Counted from the stretch's first letter, positions 1 to 6,132 are shown. The stretch: 6,149 bases of DNA from Sediminispirochaeta sp. (GCA_011046055.1 DSBN01000033.1:1-6149), one strand, 5' to 3'. Translations and numbers: made by a program. Notes: generated by a model not told the origin, from the sequence alone.

Positions 1-28
1 ATAATACTCTTAGAAAGGAGGATGAGAG

Positions 29-1390
29 ATGCACGACATAGTGATAAAAAACGGATTTGTGATACGACCCGAAGAGACTCGGGTAGCCGATATCGGTATT
101 ACGGGAGAGCGAATCGCGGAGATAGGCCCGGCCTCCTCTCTCTCGGGGAAAAAGACACTAGACGCCGAGGGCATGTATGTACTGCCGGGAGTGATCGACC
201 CCCACACCCATCCGGTCTACCTCGATAGCATTCAGGATCTGTCGAAGACCGCCGTCTGGGGGGGCGTGACCACGGTGATCCACTACGCCTACGCCAAGCC
301 CGGCCAAAGTCAGCTGGAGGTGATAAAAAAGTGGAAAAAGGAGGGCCAGGAGACCTCTTTCATCGACTTCGCCCTCCACGGTGGACTCTTCGAGGCGATT
401 AAACAGATCGAGGAGCTGCCCGACTGTTTCAAGGAGGGGGTGAGCTCCTACAAGATGTTCATGTCCTACGCCAAATTGGGCTGGATGACCGACGACTACG
501 CGCTGACAAAGGCGATGGACGTCATCGGTCGACTCGGCGGAATGGCGGCTCTCCACGCGGAAAACGGGATGATGATCGACTACATCCAGGACAAAATGAT
601 CGCCGAAAAGGCCGATATGACCAAGGAGTTCCTGACCACCAGCCCGGCCATCGCCGAAGCGGAGGCGATCTTCCGAGCCGTCTACACCGGCCGCCTGATG
701 CACTGTCCCGTCTATATACCGCACATCTCCTCCAAGGAGGCGATGGAGGTGGTGAGCTACCTGAAGAGCCGGAGTTTTCCGGTCGTCGCCGAGACCTGCC
801 CCCAATACCTGGCCCAGACCTGGGACGAGCTGGTAAAATTGGGGCCCCTGGGAAAGGTCGGACCGGCGATCAAACACCAGGAGGACCAGGATTACCTCTG
901 GCAGTCAGTACAGAACGGACTCATCGACACAATCGGCAGCGACCACGCCCCCAAGCCGAAAAAACTGGACGACGACTTCTTCACCGCCCCCTACGGAACT
1001 CCCGAAGTGGAGACTCTGCTGCCCAACCTCTGGAACGAAGGGGTCAACCGCGGTCGAATCACCCCCAACGAAGTCGCCCGTATCACCTCCGAAAACACCG
1101 CCAAAATTATGGGACTGTACCCGCGAAAGGGGCGCTTGGCCGAGGGTTCGGATGCGGACATCGTGATCTTCGACCCGTCCAAGGAGTGGACCATCAGCCG
1201 TGAGAACCAGCACAGCAACGCCGACTACACGATTTTCGAAGGACGAAAAGTGCTGGGCAAGGTCTCGTCGGTGCTCAGTCGGGGGGGATTGGTCATTGAC
1301 AACGAGCGCTTCGCCGGTGAAGCCGGCCGGGCGGTCTTCCTGCCCACCGACACGGGGAGGTATTTTCGACAGGGCTTCGTTTTTTCGTGA
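29..1390 (+). CDS. Dihydropyrimidinase/hydantoinase-family amidohydrolase
   Basis: A 453-residue cytoplasmic metallo-hydrolase of the cyclic amidohydrolase family (dihydropyrimidinase, hydantoinase, allantoinase, dihydroorotase), which opens cyclic amide rings. Length is normal for a hydantoinase. The binuclear metal site is complete: H59 and H61 (IDPHTHP), the probable carboxylated lysine K142 (SSYKMFMSY), H176 (ALHAENG), H232 (IPHISSKEA) and D305 (GSDHAP). Y147 matches the substrate-contacting tyrosine of dihydropyrimidinases, and AETCPQYL (254-261) is a family signature. Type I dihydroorotases carry HxHxR, whose arginine binds the dihydroorotate carboxylate; here the motif is HTHPVY, without it. 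The segment YGTPEVETLLPN (322-333) and the DHAP motif look more like allantoinase/dihydroorotase than the NGVE and DHCPF of classical dihydropyrimidinase. The ATG at 29 follows AGAAAGGAGG (12-21) by seven bases. No terminator follows before the pyr promoter. Family is confident; substrate is not. It may degrade reduced pyrimidines or hydantoins, or supply dihydroorotate. Confidence 0.88.
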   Translation: MHDIVIKNGFVIRPEETRVADIGITGERIAEIGPASSLSGKKTLDAEGMYVLPGVIDPHTHPVYLDSIQDLSKTAVWGGVTTVIHYAYAKPGQSQLEVIKKWKKEGQETSFIDFALHGGLFEAIKQIEELPDCFKEGVSSYKMFMSYAKLGWMTDDYALTKAMDVIGRLGGMAALHAENGMMIDYIQDKMIAEKADMTKEFLTTSPAIAEAEAIFRAVYTGRLMHCPVYIPHISSKEAMEVVSYLKSRSFPVVAETCPQYLAQTWDELVKLGPLGKVGPAIKHQEDQDYLWQSVQNGLIDTIGSDHAPKPKKLDDDFFTAPYGTPEVETLLPNLWNEGVNRGRITPNEVARITSENTAKIMGLYPRKGRLAEGSDADIVIFDPSKEWTISRENQHSNADYTIFEGRKVLGKVSSVLSRGGLVIDNERFAGEAGRAVFLPTDTGRYFRQGFVFS

Positions 1391-1408
1391 AAAATCGTTG
1401 TCGAACCC

Positions 1409-1437
1409 TTGCCAAATCGGGGGGCAGGAGGTATAAT
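1409..1437 (+). promoter_or_regulatory. Sigma70-type promoter of the pyr operon
   Basis: TTGCCA at 1409-1414 (5 of 6 to TTGACA) and a perfect TATAAT at 1432-1437 are separated by the optimal 17 bp. Transcription would begin near 1443-1445. The promoter starts 18 bases after the amidohydrolase stop and drives the leader, the terminator and then pyrE-pyrF-pyrDK. The -10 box overlaps a second signal: AGGAGG at 1426-1431 followed by ATG at 1436. A read-through transcript from upstream would carry that ribosome site; a transcript begun here would not. Confidence 0.8.
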
Positions 1438-1546
1438 GCCTTTTAATATGAGCGTAAGGGGACAAAGCTACATCCATAGGAGAAGGGTCTACACCCGATT
1501 TACGGGTGCGGGAGACCTGTTCCCCGTCGAATTATTTGGTGATTAA
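1436..1546 (+). CDS. Putative pyr leader peptide, 36 codons
   Basis: This open frame begins at ATG 1436, behind AGGAGG at 1426-1431 (four-base gap). An in-frame ATG at 1448 is the likely start on mRNAs made from the adjacent promoter, which would be nearly leaderless. The frame runs through the whole leader and ends with TAA at 1544-1546, two bases before the terminator stem. The peptide is basic in its middle (HRRR at residues 14-17, codons AGG AGA AGG) and ends in DLFPVELFGD. No family is recognised. A ribosome finishing here would cover the 5' arm of the terminator, the arrangement used in enterobacterial pyrBI and pyrE attenuation, where UTP shortage slows polymerase and keeps the ribosome close behind. 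Reasons for doubt: a frame this short can be open by chance, and the same bases form a stable RNA fold. Confidence 0.4.
   Translation: MPFNMSVRGQSYIHRRRVYTRFTGAGDLFPVELFGD
1458..1525 (+). promoter_or_regulatory. Structured pyr leader RNA with three nested helices
   Basis: Three helices nest in order. The outer one pairs GGGGACA (1458-1464) with TGTTCCCC (1518-1525), with one bulged T. The middle one pairs GGTCT (1486-1490) with AGACC (1513-1517). The apical one pairs CACCCG (1492-1497) with CGGGTG (1503-1508) around an ATTTA loop. A 21-base purine-rich strand (1465-1485) forms a large 5' internal loop, and CGGG (1509-1512) is a 3' internal loop. The fold lies between promoter and terminator, so it could be a ligand- or protein-binding leader. 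I do not recognise a described riboswitch class, and the Bacillus PyrR-binding consensus is not clearly present. I found no leader segment that could pair with the terminator arms as an antiterminator, which favours translation coupling over a simple switch. Pairing is read by eye, not computed. Confidence 0.45.
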
Positions 1547-1548
1547 TC

Positions 1549-1576
1549 AGCCGGCATTTTTGCCGGCTTTTTTTTT
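1549..1576 (+). terminator. Rho-independent attenuator upstream of pyrE
   Basis: A perfect 8-bp stem AGCCGGCA/TGCCGGCT (1549-1556 with 1561-1568) closes a TTTT loop. An uninterrupted run of nine T follows (1568-1576, its first T also closing the stem). It lies about 105 bases after the predicted start site and 52 bases before the pyrE ATG, so it must be bypassed for operon expression. It is therefore most likely an attenuator rather than the end of the upstream gene, although it would also stop read-through from the amidohydrolase gene. Confidence 0.88.
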
Positions 1577-1628
1577 GGCCCAAGGAAATGGTACCTCGGG
1601 CACTTGGAACTAATAAGGAGGAGCAGAT

Positions 1629-2318
1629 ATGAATAAGTATGCGGAAAGATTGGCGGAAATAAGCCTGGAAATGGGCGCGATCAAGCTGAATCCCTCCGAG
1701 CCCTTTCTGTGGGCTTCGGGATATCGGATGCCGATTTACAACGACAACCGGATGCTGCTCTCCTCGCCGGAGGCGCGGCAGATAGTCGCCCAGGGTTTTG
1801 CCCATATCCTCGAGCAGGAAAGGATCGACTTCGACGTTCTGGCGGGCACCTCCACCGCGGGAATACCCCATGCCACCTCTCTGGCGGATAGGCTCAACAA
1901 ACCCCTGACCTACGTTCGCTCGAAGGCCAAGGATCACGGAATGGGCAACCAGATCGAAGGCTTGGGAGCCGGAGGAGACTACGGCTCCCAGCGGGTCGTT
2001 TTGATCGAAGATTTGATATCTACCGGCGGCAGTTCGATCAAGGCGGTGGAGGCGGTGCGCGCCGCGAAGGGAGATCTGCGCTGGTGCTTGGCAATCTTCA
2101 GCTACGGCTTGTCGAAATCGCGGGAGAGGTTCTCCGCCCTCGATCCGGTCTGTAAGCACCGCACTATCCTGGACTACGACACTTTGATTCAGGTCGCTCG
2201 GGCGAAGAACGCCATCGACCCCGAGGAGGAGCGTCTGCTGCTCGCCTGGCGGGATGACCCCTTCGGATGGGGTGAAAAACAGGGCTTCCCTCCCCAAAAG
2301 CAGGAGTTCGCCGCGTGA
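1629..2318 (+). CDS. pyrE: Orotate phosphoribosyltransferase
   Basis: Makes orotidine 5'-monophosphate from orotate and PRPP, step five of UMP synthesis, in the cytoplasm. The 229-residue length is normal. The type I phosphoribosyltransferase PRPP-binding motif is VVLIEDLISTGGS (123-135), with the acidic pair E127-D128 and the T132-G133 turn. The mobile catalytic loop is RSKAKDHG (97-104), with K99, K101 and H103 in the expected places. GTSTAGIPHA (73-82) is the family pyrophosphate-contacting loop, and YRMPIYNDNR (32-41) matches the orotate-side N-terminal motif. The ATG at 1629 sits seven bases after AAGGAGG (1615-1621). This is the first gene after the attenuator. Its TGA overlaps the GTG start of pyrF by four bases (GTGA), implying translational coupling. 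Confidence 0.95.
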   Translation: MNKYAERLAEISLEMGAIKLNPSEPFLWASGYRMPIYNDNRMLLSSPEARQIVAQGFAHILEQERIDFDVLAGTSTAGIPHATSLADRLNKPLTYVRSKAKDHGMGNQIEGLGAGGDYGSQRVVLIEDLISTGGSSIKAVEAVRAAKGDLRWCLAIFSYGLSKSRERFSALDPVCKHRTILDYDTLIQVARAKNAIDPEEERLLLAWRDDPFGWGEKQGFPPQKQEFAA

Positions 2319-3214
2319 AGAGAGAGCACAACTTCGTTCAACTGCTGCGTGAGAGCGCCGTTTCCAACGGCAGCATCACCTGCATGGGAATCGATCCGGT
2401 CCTGGAGGCGCTGCCCCGACCGGAGCTTTCCCCCCGCAGGCGGGTGCTGCTTTTTTTTGAGCAGATCCTCGAGACCATGGCCCGTCGAAGGGTATATCCG
2501 GCGGCCTTCAAGCCGAATATCGGCTTTTTCCACTCTCTGGACCGCCCCCTGGAGTCTCGATTCGACGGTACGCTCGCCCTGCGAGACCTCCTGCTGATGC
2601 TGCGTCAGATTTTCCCGCGGACTCCGGTAATCCTGGACTCAAAGCGCGGCGATATCGCCCGTTCCTCCCTCAACTACGCCGAAGAGGCTTTCTCGAGCTG
2701 GGACGCCGACGCCCTCACCGTCTCCCCCTATATGGGTGGTGATTCGGTGGGACCCTTCAACACCCTCGCCGCGCAACGAGGACGAGGAGTGTACATCCTC
2801 AATCGTACCAGCAACCCCGGCGCCCGAGAGCTGCAGAACCTTACCCTCGCCGACGGCCGCCCGCTGTACACGCACATCGCCCGGAAGATCGTCGAGTGGT
2901 CCGAGGAGTCTGGCTCGGACTCGATCGGCGCGGTGGTCGGCGCGACCAGCCTCGCCGAGCTGGAGGAGCTGGCCCGTTTTTACGCATCCCACGGGACCCC
3001 CCTTTTGATCCCCGGCGTCGGCGGTCAAGGCGGCAGCGCATCGGAGACGATCTCAGTTTTGAAAAAAGCGGATTATCCCTTGGAACTGGCCAGGATCAAC
3101 TCATCCAGCGGCCTCACCCACCCCTGGTTGAAGCAAGCTTCCCCGGTCCCCGTCGACTGGCCGGAGAAAGTCACTGACCGACTGGAAAAGCTGAATGGAG
3201 AGCTGAAAATATGA
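2315..3214 (+). CDS. pyrF: Orotidine 5'-phosphate decarboxylase, type 2
   Basis: Decarboxylates OMP to UMP, the last step of the pathway. At 299 residues it has the longer type-2 form (mycobacterial/myxococcal PyrF group), not the roughly 230-residue enterobacterial form. Visible motifs are GIDP (25-28), FKPN (65-68, K66), the catalytic DSKRGDIARS (108-117, with D108, K110 and D113), DADALTVSPYMGGDS (130-144), VVGAT (207-211) and the phosphate-binding LIPGVGGQGG (231-240). The position where many homologues have Arg (NSSRG) reads INSSSG, with Ser at 265. The start is GTG at 2315, overlapping the pyrE stop, with CAGGAG at 2301-2306 as ribosome site. The end overlaps the next ATG (ATGA). A T8 run at 2451-2458 encodes L-F-F without breaking the frame. 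Confidence 0.94.
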   Translation: MKREHNFVQLLRESAVSNGSITCMGIDPVLEALPRPELSPRRRVLLFFEQILETMARRRVYPAAFKPNIGFFHSLDRPLESRFDGTLALRDLLLMLRQIFPRTPVILDSKRGDIARSSLNYAEEAFSSWDADALTVSPYMGGDSVGPFNTLAAQRGRGVYILNRTSNPGARELQNLTLADGRPLYTHIARKIVEWSEESGSDSIGAVVGATSLAELEELARFYASHGTPLLIPGVGGQGGSASETISVLKKADYPLELARINSSSGLTHPWLKQASPVPVDWPEKVTDRLEKLNGELKI

Positions 3215-4989
3215 ACGATTTTCCCCTTCCCCCCGCGGAGGTCTTGAAAAGACTCCGTCGTCCCGGCCCAGCCCTATCTACGGTCTCGGGCGTACTGACC
3301 ACCCGACCCGGCATGATCGTCGAGGTCGACTCCCGTCTACCGGCGGTCCAAGTGATCACCACCAAGAGCTACCAGCTCAAGCCCAACCCCGGCAATCCCG
3401 AACCGGTGATCGTCGAAGCGGGGGTCGGAAACTTCGGCAACTCCGTTGGTCTGCGAAACCCAGGTATGCGCCAAGGACTCGTGGAGCTCAAAGAGCTCCG
3501 GACCACGCACAAGCTCCGCGCCCTGCTCAACGTGTCGATCTCCGGCAGCAGCCCCGAGGAGTTCGCCCAACTGGCCGAGCACTTCTCCGAGGTGGCCGAT
3601 CTCATCGAGCTCAACCTCTCCTGTCCCCACGCCGCCCCGGGTTACGGCATGAGCATCGGCACCGATCCTCAGCTGGTGGCTGAGTACGTTGCGGCGGTAC
3701 GCGCGGTCACCGACCGTCCGATTTTCCCCAAACTCACCCCCAACGTCGAAGATATCGCCGCCATCGCCCGCGCCGCAGTGACCTCCGGCGCCGATGGTAT
3801 CAGCGCCGTAAACACCGTCGGCCCGGAAATTTACCACGAACCCCACTCGGGAGCACCGGTGCTCAACAATCCGCGGGGCAACCGTGGCGGCAAATCCGGC
3901 GCCTGGATCGCCGAGATCGCCCGCACCAAGGTCGCTGAGATCCGCCAAGCGGTGGGGTCCCAGATCCCGATCATCGGAATCGGCGGCGTCTCTAACGGCC
4001 GCGACGTATACCTGATGATGCAAGCCGGCGCCAATATAGTCGGCCTCGGCTCGGTATTCGCCCGTATAGCCCCCGCCGACTGGAGAAGCTTCACCGATTC
4101 TCTCCTTCAAGAAGCTGCGGAATACAATACCGCCTCCGTAAAACACCACCGGCCGCTCAGTGAGAAATACCTCAAGCGGGAGCGGCTGATGGAATACCAG
4201 GCCTATCAAGTTCGCAGCATTGAGTCCGGCGGTCACGGAACCTTCGTGCTCGAGCTCGATCGTAGCCTGGACTTCTCATCGAGCCAGTTCGCCTTCCTCT
4301 GGCTGCCGGGGATCGGCGAAAAACCCTTCTCCATCGCCCATTCGGAACCGGCGACATTCTTCATCAAAGACCGGGGTCGGGTCTCCCACGCAATTTCCCA
4401 GCTGAGCCCCGGTGATACTATCTACGCCCGCGGGGTATACGGTAAAAAAGCTCCCCTCAGCCAGAAACCCCAAATCTACATCCTGGCCGGCGGTACGGGT
4501 ATCGCCGTGGCGACTAAACTGGCCCAGGAACTCACCGAGCGGGGCAGTCTGTGTTCGGTCTACTACGCCACCAGCCACGAGGATAATATTCTGATCCCCC
4601 CCGGCCTCGACGATGCAGCGGCCCAACTCCACATAATTCCCGATTCCGGTCTTCCCGCCAGGGCGGTGAGGCAGTGGAAGCACGATATGCTCCTATCTAA
4701 CGCGGACATGGCTTCCGCCGCAGCTCTCTACTGTATCGGTCCGCCGGATTTTATGCGCCGCGCGGTCGAAGCCGCCGAACAAGCGGGCATTCCAAGTGAC
4801 GAGACCTACCTCTCCGTCGAGACAGCCACGCACTGTGGTGTCGGGCTCTGCGGCGAGTGTGAGTGCGGCGGGCGGTTGACCTGCCAGGAGGGGACGTTTT
4901 TTACAAAGGGATTTTTTGACAGGAAGGGAATCAGCATTACCTCCCTCCCAAATCACCACAGTTTATCGACAATTGGTGTTAATAACTGA
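3211..4989 (+). CDS. pyrDK: PyrD-PyrK fusion dihydroorotate dehydrogenase
   Basis: One 592-residue chain joins the catalytic and electron-transfer subunits of an NAD-linked class 1B dihydroorotate dehydrogenase, which normally are two proteins (PyrD about 310, PyrK about 260 residues). Residues 20-310 are the FMN barrel: TTKS (50-53), EAGVGNFGNSVGL (69-81), catalytic C138 in ELNLSCPH, K174 in PKLTPN, NTVGP (201-205), GGKSG (226-230), IIGIGGVSNGRD (254-265) and QAGANIVGLGS (271-281). Class 2 enzymes have Ser in place of C138. Residues 325-565 are PyrK-like: FAD segment EKPFSIA (370-376), nucleotide-binding AGGTGIA (426-432) and 2Fe-2S ligands C542, C547, C550 and C558 (CX4CX2CX7C). A tail of about 25 residues follows the usual PyrK end and is partly encoded by the inverted repeat. 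Linker 310-325 is basic. The start ATG overlaps the pyrF stop; GGAG is at 3197-3200. Orotate made here feeds PyrE. Confidence 0.93.
   Translation: MNDFPLPPAEVLKRLRRPGPALSTVSGVLTTRPGMIVEVDSRLPAVQVITTKSYQLKPNPGNPEPVIVEAGVGNFGNSVGLRNPGMRQGLVELKELRTTHKLRALLNVSISGSSPEEFAQLAEHFSEVADLIELNLSCPHAAPGYGMSIGTDPQLVAEYVAAVRAVTDRPIFPKLTPNVEDIAAIARAAVTSGADGISAVNTVGPEIYHEPHSGAPVLNNPRGNRGGKSGAWIAEIARTKVAEIRQAVGSQIPIIGIGGVSNGRDVYLMMQAGANIVGLGSVFARIAPADWRSFTDSLLQEAAEYNTASVKHHRPLSEKYLKRERLMEYQAYQVRSIESGGHGTFVLELDRSLDFSSSQFAFLWLPGIGEKPFSIAHSEPATFFIKDRGRVSHAISQLSPGDTIYARGVYGKKAPLSQKPQIYILAGGTGIAVATKLAQELTERGSLCSVYYATSHEDNILIPPGLDDAAAQLHIIPDSGLPARAVRQWKHDMLLSNADMASAAALYCIGPPDFMRRAVEAAEQAGIPSDETYLSVETATHCGVGLCGECECGGRLTCQEGTFFTKGFFDRKGISITSLPNHHSLSTIGVNN
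4957..4987 (+). repeat. Left arm of long inverted repeat
   Basis: This arm matches the reverse complement of 5082-5112 at 25 of 31 positions. The core AGTTTATCGACAATTGGTGT (4960-4979) matches at 19 of 20. It encodes the last residues of PyrDK (H-S-L-S-T-I-G-V-N-N) and reaches its stop codon. No target-site duplication is evident outside the arms. It could be one end of a small non-autonomous mobile element, a duplicated regulatory site or a degenerate recombination site. Confidence 0.75.
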
Positions 4990-5081
4990 GGAAACGCTAT
5001 ACAAAGCAAACAGATATTCCGCCCATTATCCAAGGGTGCTTTTGATTGATGCTAATATTTTGAATAGTAATAAAATATCTA
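4990..5081. other. AT-rich spacer between convergent genes, no gene seen
   Basis: This gap is far more AT-rich than its surroundings (13 G+C in the 60 bases 5041-5100). It contains a second, short inverted repeat, AGATATT (5012-5018) with AATATCT (5074-5080). I see no convincing ORF, promoter pair or intrinsic terminator with a U-run on either strand, although convergent genes would be expected to end here. The spacer and its flanking 31-base arms together span about 156 bases, a size compatible with a miniature inverted-repeat element. Confidence 0.5.
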
Positions 5082-5112
5082 AGTTTTCTACACCAATTGT
5101 CTATAAACTAGG
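5082..5112 (-). repeat. Right arm of long inverted repeat
   Basis: Reading the minus strand, the core AGTTTATAGACAATTGGTGT (5109-5090) differs from the left arm core by one base (A for C). That change creates the TAG stop of the aldo-keto reductase (complement of 5101-5103). The arm thus encodes the final S-L of that protein in the same codon phase in which the left arm encodes S-L in PyrDK. Confidence 0.75.
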
Positions 5113-6132
5113 CTGGCTGGAGGCAGCCCACAGATTGATCCCCCCCTCTTTTGCGTATCTGTCAATCTCCTGCAGCTCTTCCGCTGAAAAATGGAGATTC
5201 TCCAAGGCTGCTAGATTGTGTTCGATTTGGGCAGGACTGCTGGCCCCAAGCAAGACGGAAGTGACCTGTTGATGTCTAAGGTTCCAAGCAATTGCCATTT
5301 GAGCGAGGCTTTGGCTACGCCCCTTCGCGATCTCGTTGAGCTGTTTGATTCTCTCCATATTTTCTCGGCTGAGGAGTTTTGTGCTTAAAGCGGTGTTGGC
5401 TTTCCCGGCTCGAGAATCAGCAGGAACACCGTTGAGATATTTGTCCGTGAGCATACCTTGAGCTAATGGGGAGAAAGTAATACAGCCGATACCCTCCTTT
5501 TCAAGTGTATCCAGAAGCTTTTCCTCTATCCAACGGTTGAGCATCGAATAGGAGGGCTGGTGGATCAACAGGGGGATTCCCATCTGATGCAGAATATCCG
5601 ACGCCTCTTTTGTTTTTTCCGCCGAGTAGGAGGATATTCCTACATAAAGGGCTTTGCCCTGTTTGACAGCGGAGGCAAGGGCGCCCATGGTCTCTTCCAG
5701 AGGAGTCTCGGGATCGAAACGGTGGCTGTAGAAGATATCCACATACTCGAGGCCCATTCGTTTTAGGCTCTGATCCAAACTTGCCAGAAGGTATTTTCTC
5801 GATCCCCAATTGCCGTACGGGCCGGGCCACATATCGTAACCAGCTTTGGTGGAGATCACCAGCTCGTCTCGGTATGGGGTGAGGTCTTGTTGAAGGATTT
5901 TACCGAAATTTTCCTCTGCCGAGCCATAGGGGGGGCCATAATTGTTGGCCAAATCGAAATGAGTGATTCCCAGGTCAAAGGCACGATGTACCATCTCCCG
6001 AGCGTTTTCAAACACGTCGACACCGCCGAAATTGTGCCATAAGCCCAACGAGATTGCCGGCAGTTTGAGACCGCTGCGGCCTGTTCGGCGGTAGAGCATT
6101 GAATCGTAGCGTGAGTTGTGTGCTATATACAT
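5101..6132 (-). CDS. gpr: Aldo-keto reductase, YghZ/Gpr type (AKR14 family)
   Basis: A 343-residue NADPH-dependent cytoplasmic aldo-keto reductase, close throughout to E. coli YghZ (L-glyceraldehyde 3-phosphate reductase), which reduces L-glyceraldehyde 3-phosphate and other aldehydes such as methylglyoxal. The catalytic tetrad is D60 and Y65 (HFDLANNYGPP), K96 (STKAGYDMWPGPYG) and H137 (YSHRFD). LGLWHNFGG (29-37), GSRKYLLASLDQSLKRMGLEYVD (within 110-132) and HQPSYSMLNRW (191-201) are YghZ-like, and GASSPAQIEHN (296-306) is the cofactor phosphate-binding region. The protein ends GGINLWAASSQPSL, about where YghZ ends (NLWQASSDK), so it is complete. The ATG is at 6132-6130, behind GGGAGG (complement of 6139-6144). 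It converges on the pyr operon and is lower in G+C (29 of 60 in 5161-5220, against 41 of 60 in 3541-3600), hinting at separate origin. No pathway link to pyrimidines is apparent. Confidence 0.93.
   Translation of the reverse strand: MYIAHNSRYDSMLYRRTGRSGLKLPAISLGLWHNFGGVDVFENAREMVHRAFDLGITHFDLANNYGPPYGSAEENFGKILQQDLTPYRDELVISTKAGYDMWPGPYGNWGSRKYLLASLDQSLKRMGLEYVDIFYSHRFDPETPLEETMGALASAVKQGKALYVGISSYSAEKTKEASDILHQMGIPLLIHQPSYSMLNRWIEEKLLDTLEKEGIGCITFSPLAQGMLTDKYLNGVPADSRAGKANTALSTKLLSRENMERIKQLNEIAKGRSQSLAQMAIAWNLRHQQVTSVLLGASSPAQIEHNLAALENLHFSAEELQEIDRYAKEGGINLWAASSQPSL

Noticed and set aside
1380..1396. Terminator for the amidohydrolase gene (TTTTTC-GT-GAAAAA)
   Set aside because: The inverted repeat is almost wholly A-T, has a two-base loop and no following T run.
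1465..1525. PyrR-binding anti-antiterminator like that of Bacillus pyr leaders
   Set aside because: ATCCATAGGAG faintly resembles the PyrR loop consensus, but the contiguous AGAGAGGCU-type core and a matching antiterminator are missing.
1580..1607. CCAAG/CTTGG hairpin after the attenuator as an operator or second switch
   Set aside because: Only five base pairs around an 18-base loop; could be chance.
2447..2463. CTGCT/AGCAG around a T8 run as an internal terminator or programmed slippage site in pyrF
   Set aside because: The T run is inside the loop, not after the stem, and the pyrF frame is intact across it.
3337..4236. Long antisense open frame opposite pyrDK
   Set aside because: It mirrors a high-GC coding strand, has no recognisable motif, and the sense strand has an unmistakable enzyme.
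4960..5109. Intrinsic bidirectional terminator formed by the long inverted repeat
   Set aside because: The loop is about 110 bases and no T run follows either arm; it may still affect mRNA ends but lacks terminator form.
4960..5109. Invertible promoter segment (phase switch)
   Set aside because: No credible -35/-10 pair was found in the spacer (best TTGATT at 5042 has a poor -10 at 17 bp), both flanking genes point inward, and no recombinase is in view.
4916..5272. Plus-strand open frame of 118 codons across the convergent gap
   Set aside because: It overlaps the ends of two well-supported genes in another frame, has no clear ribosome site, and its product has no family features.
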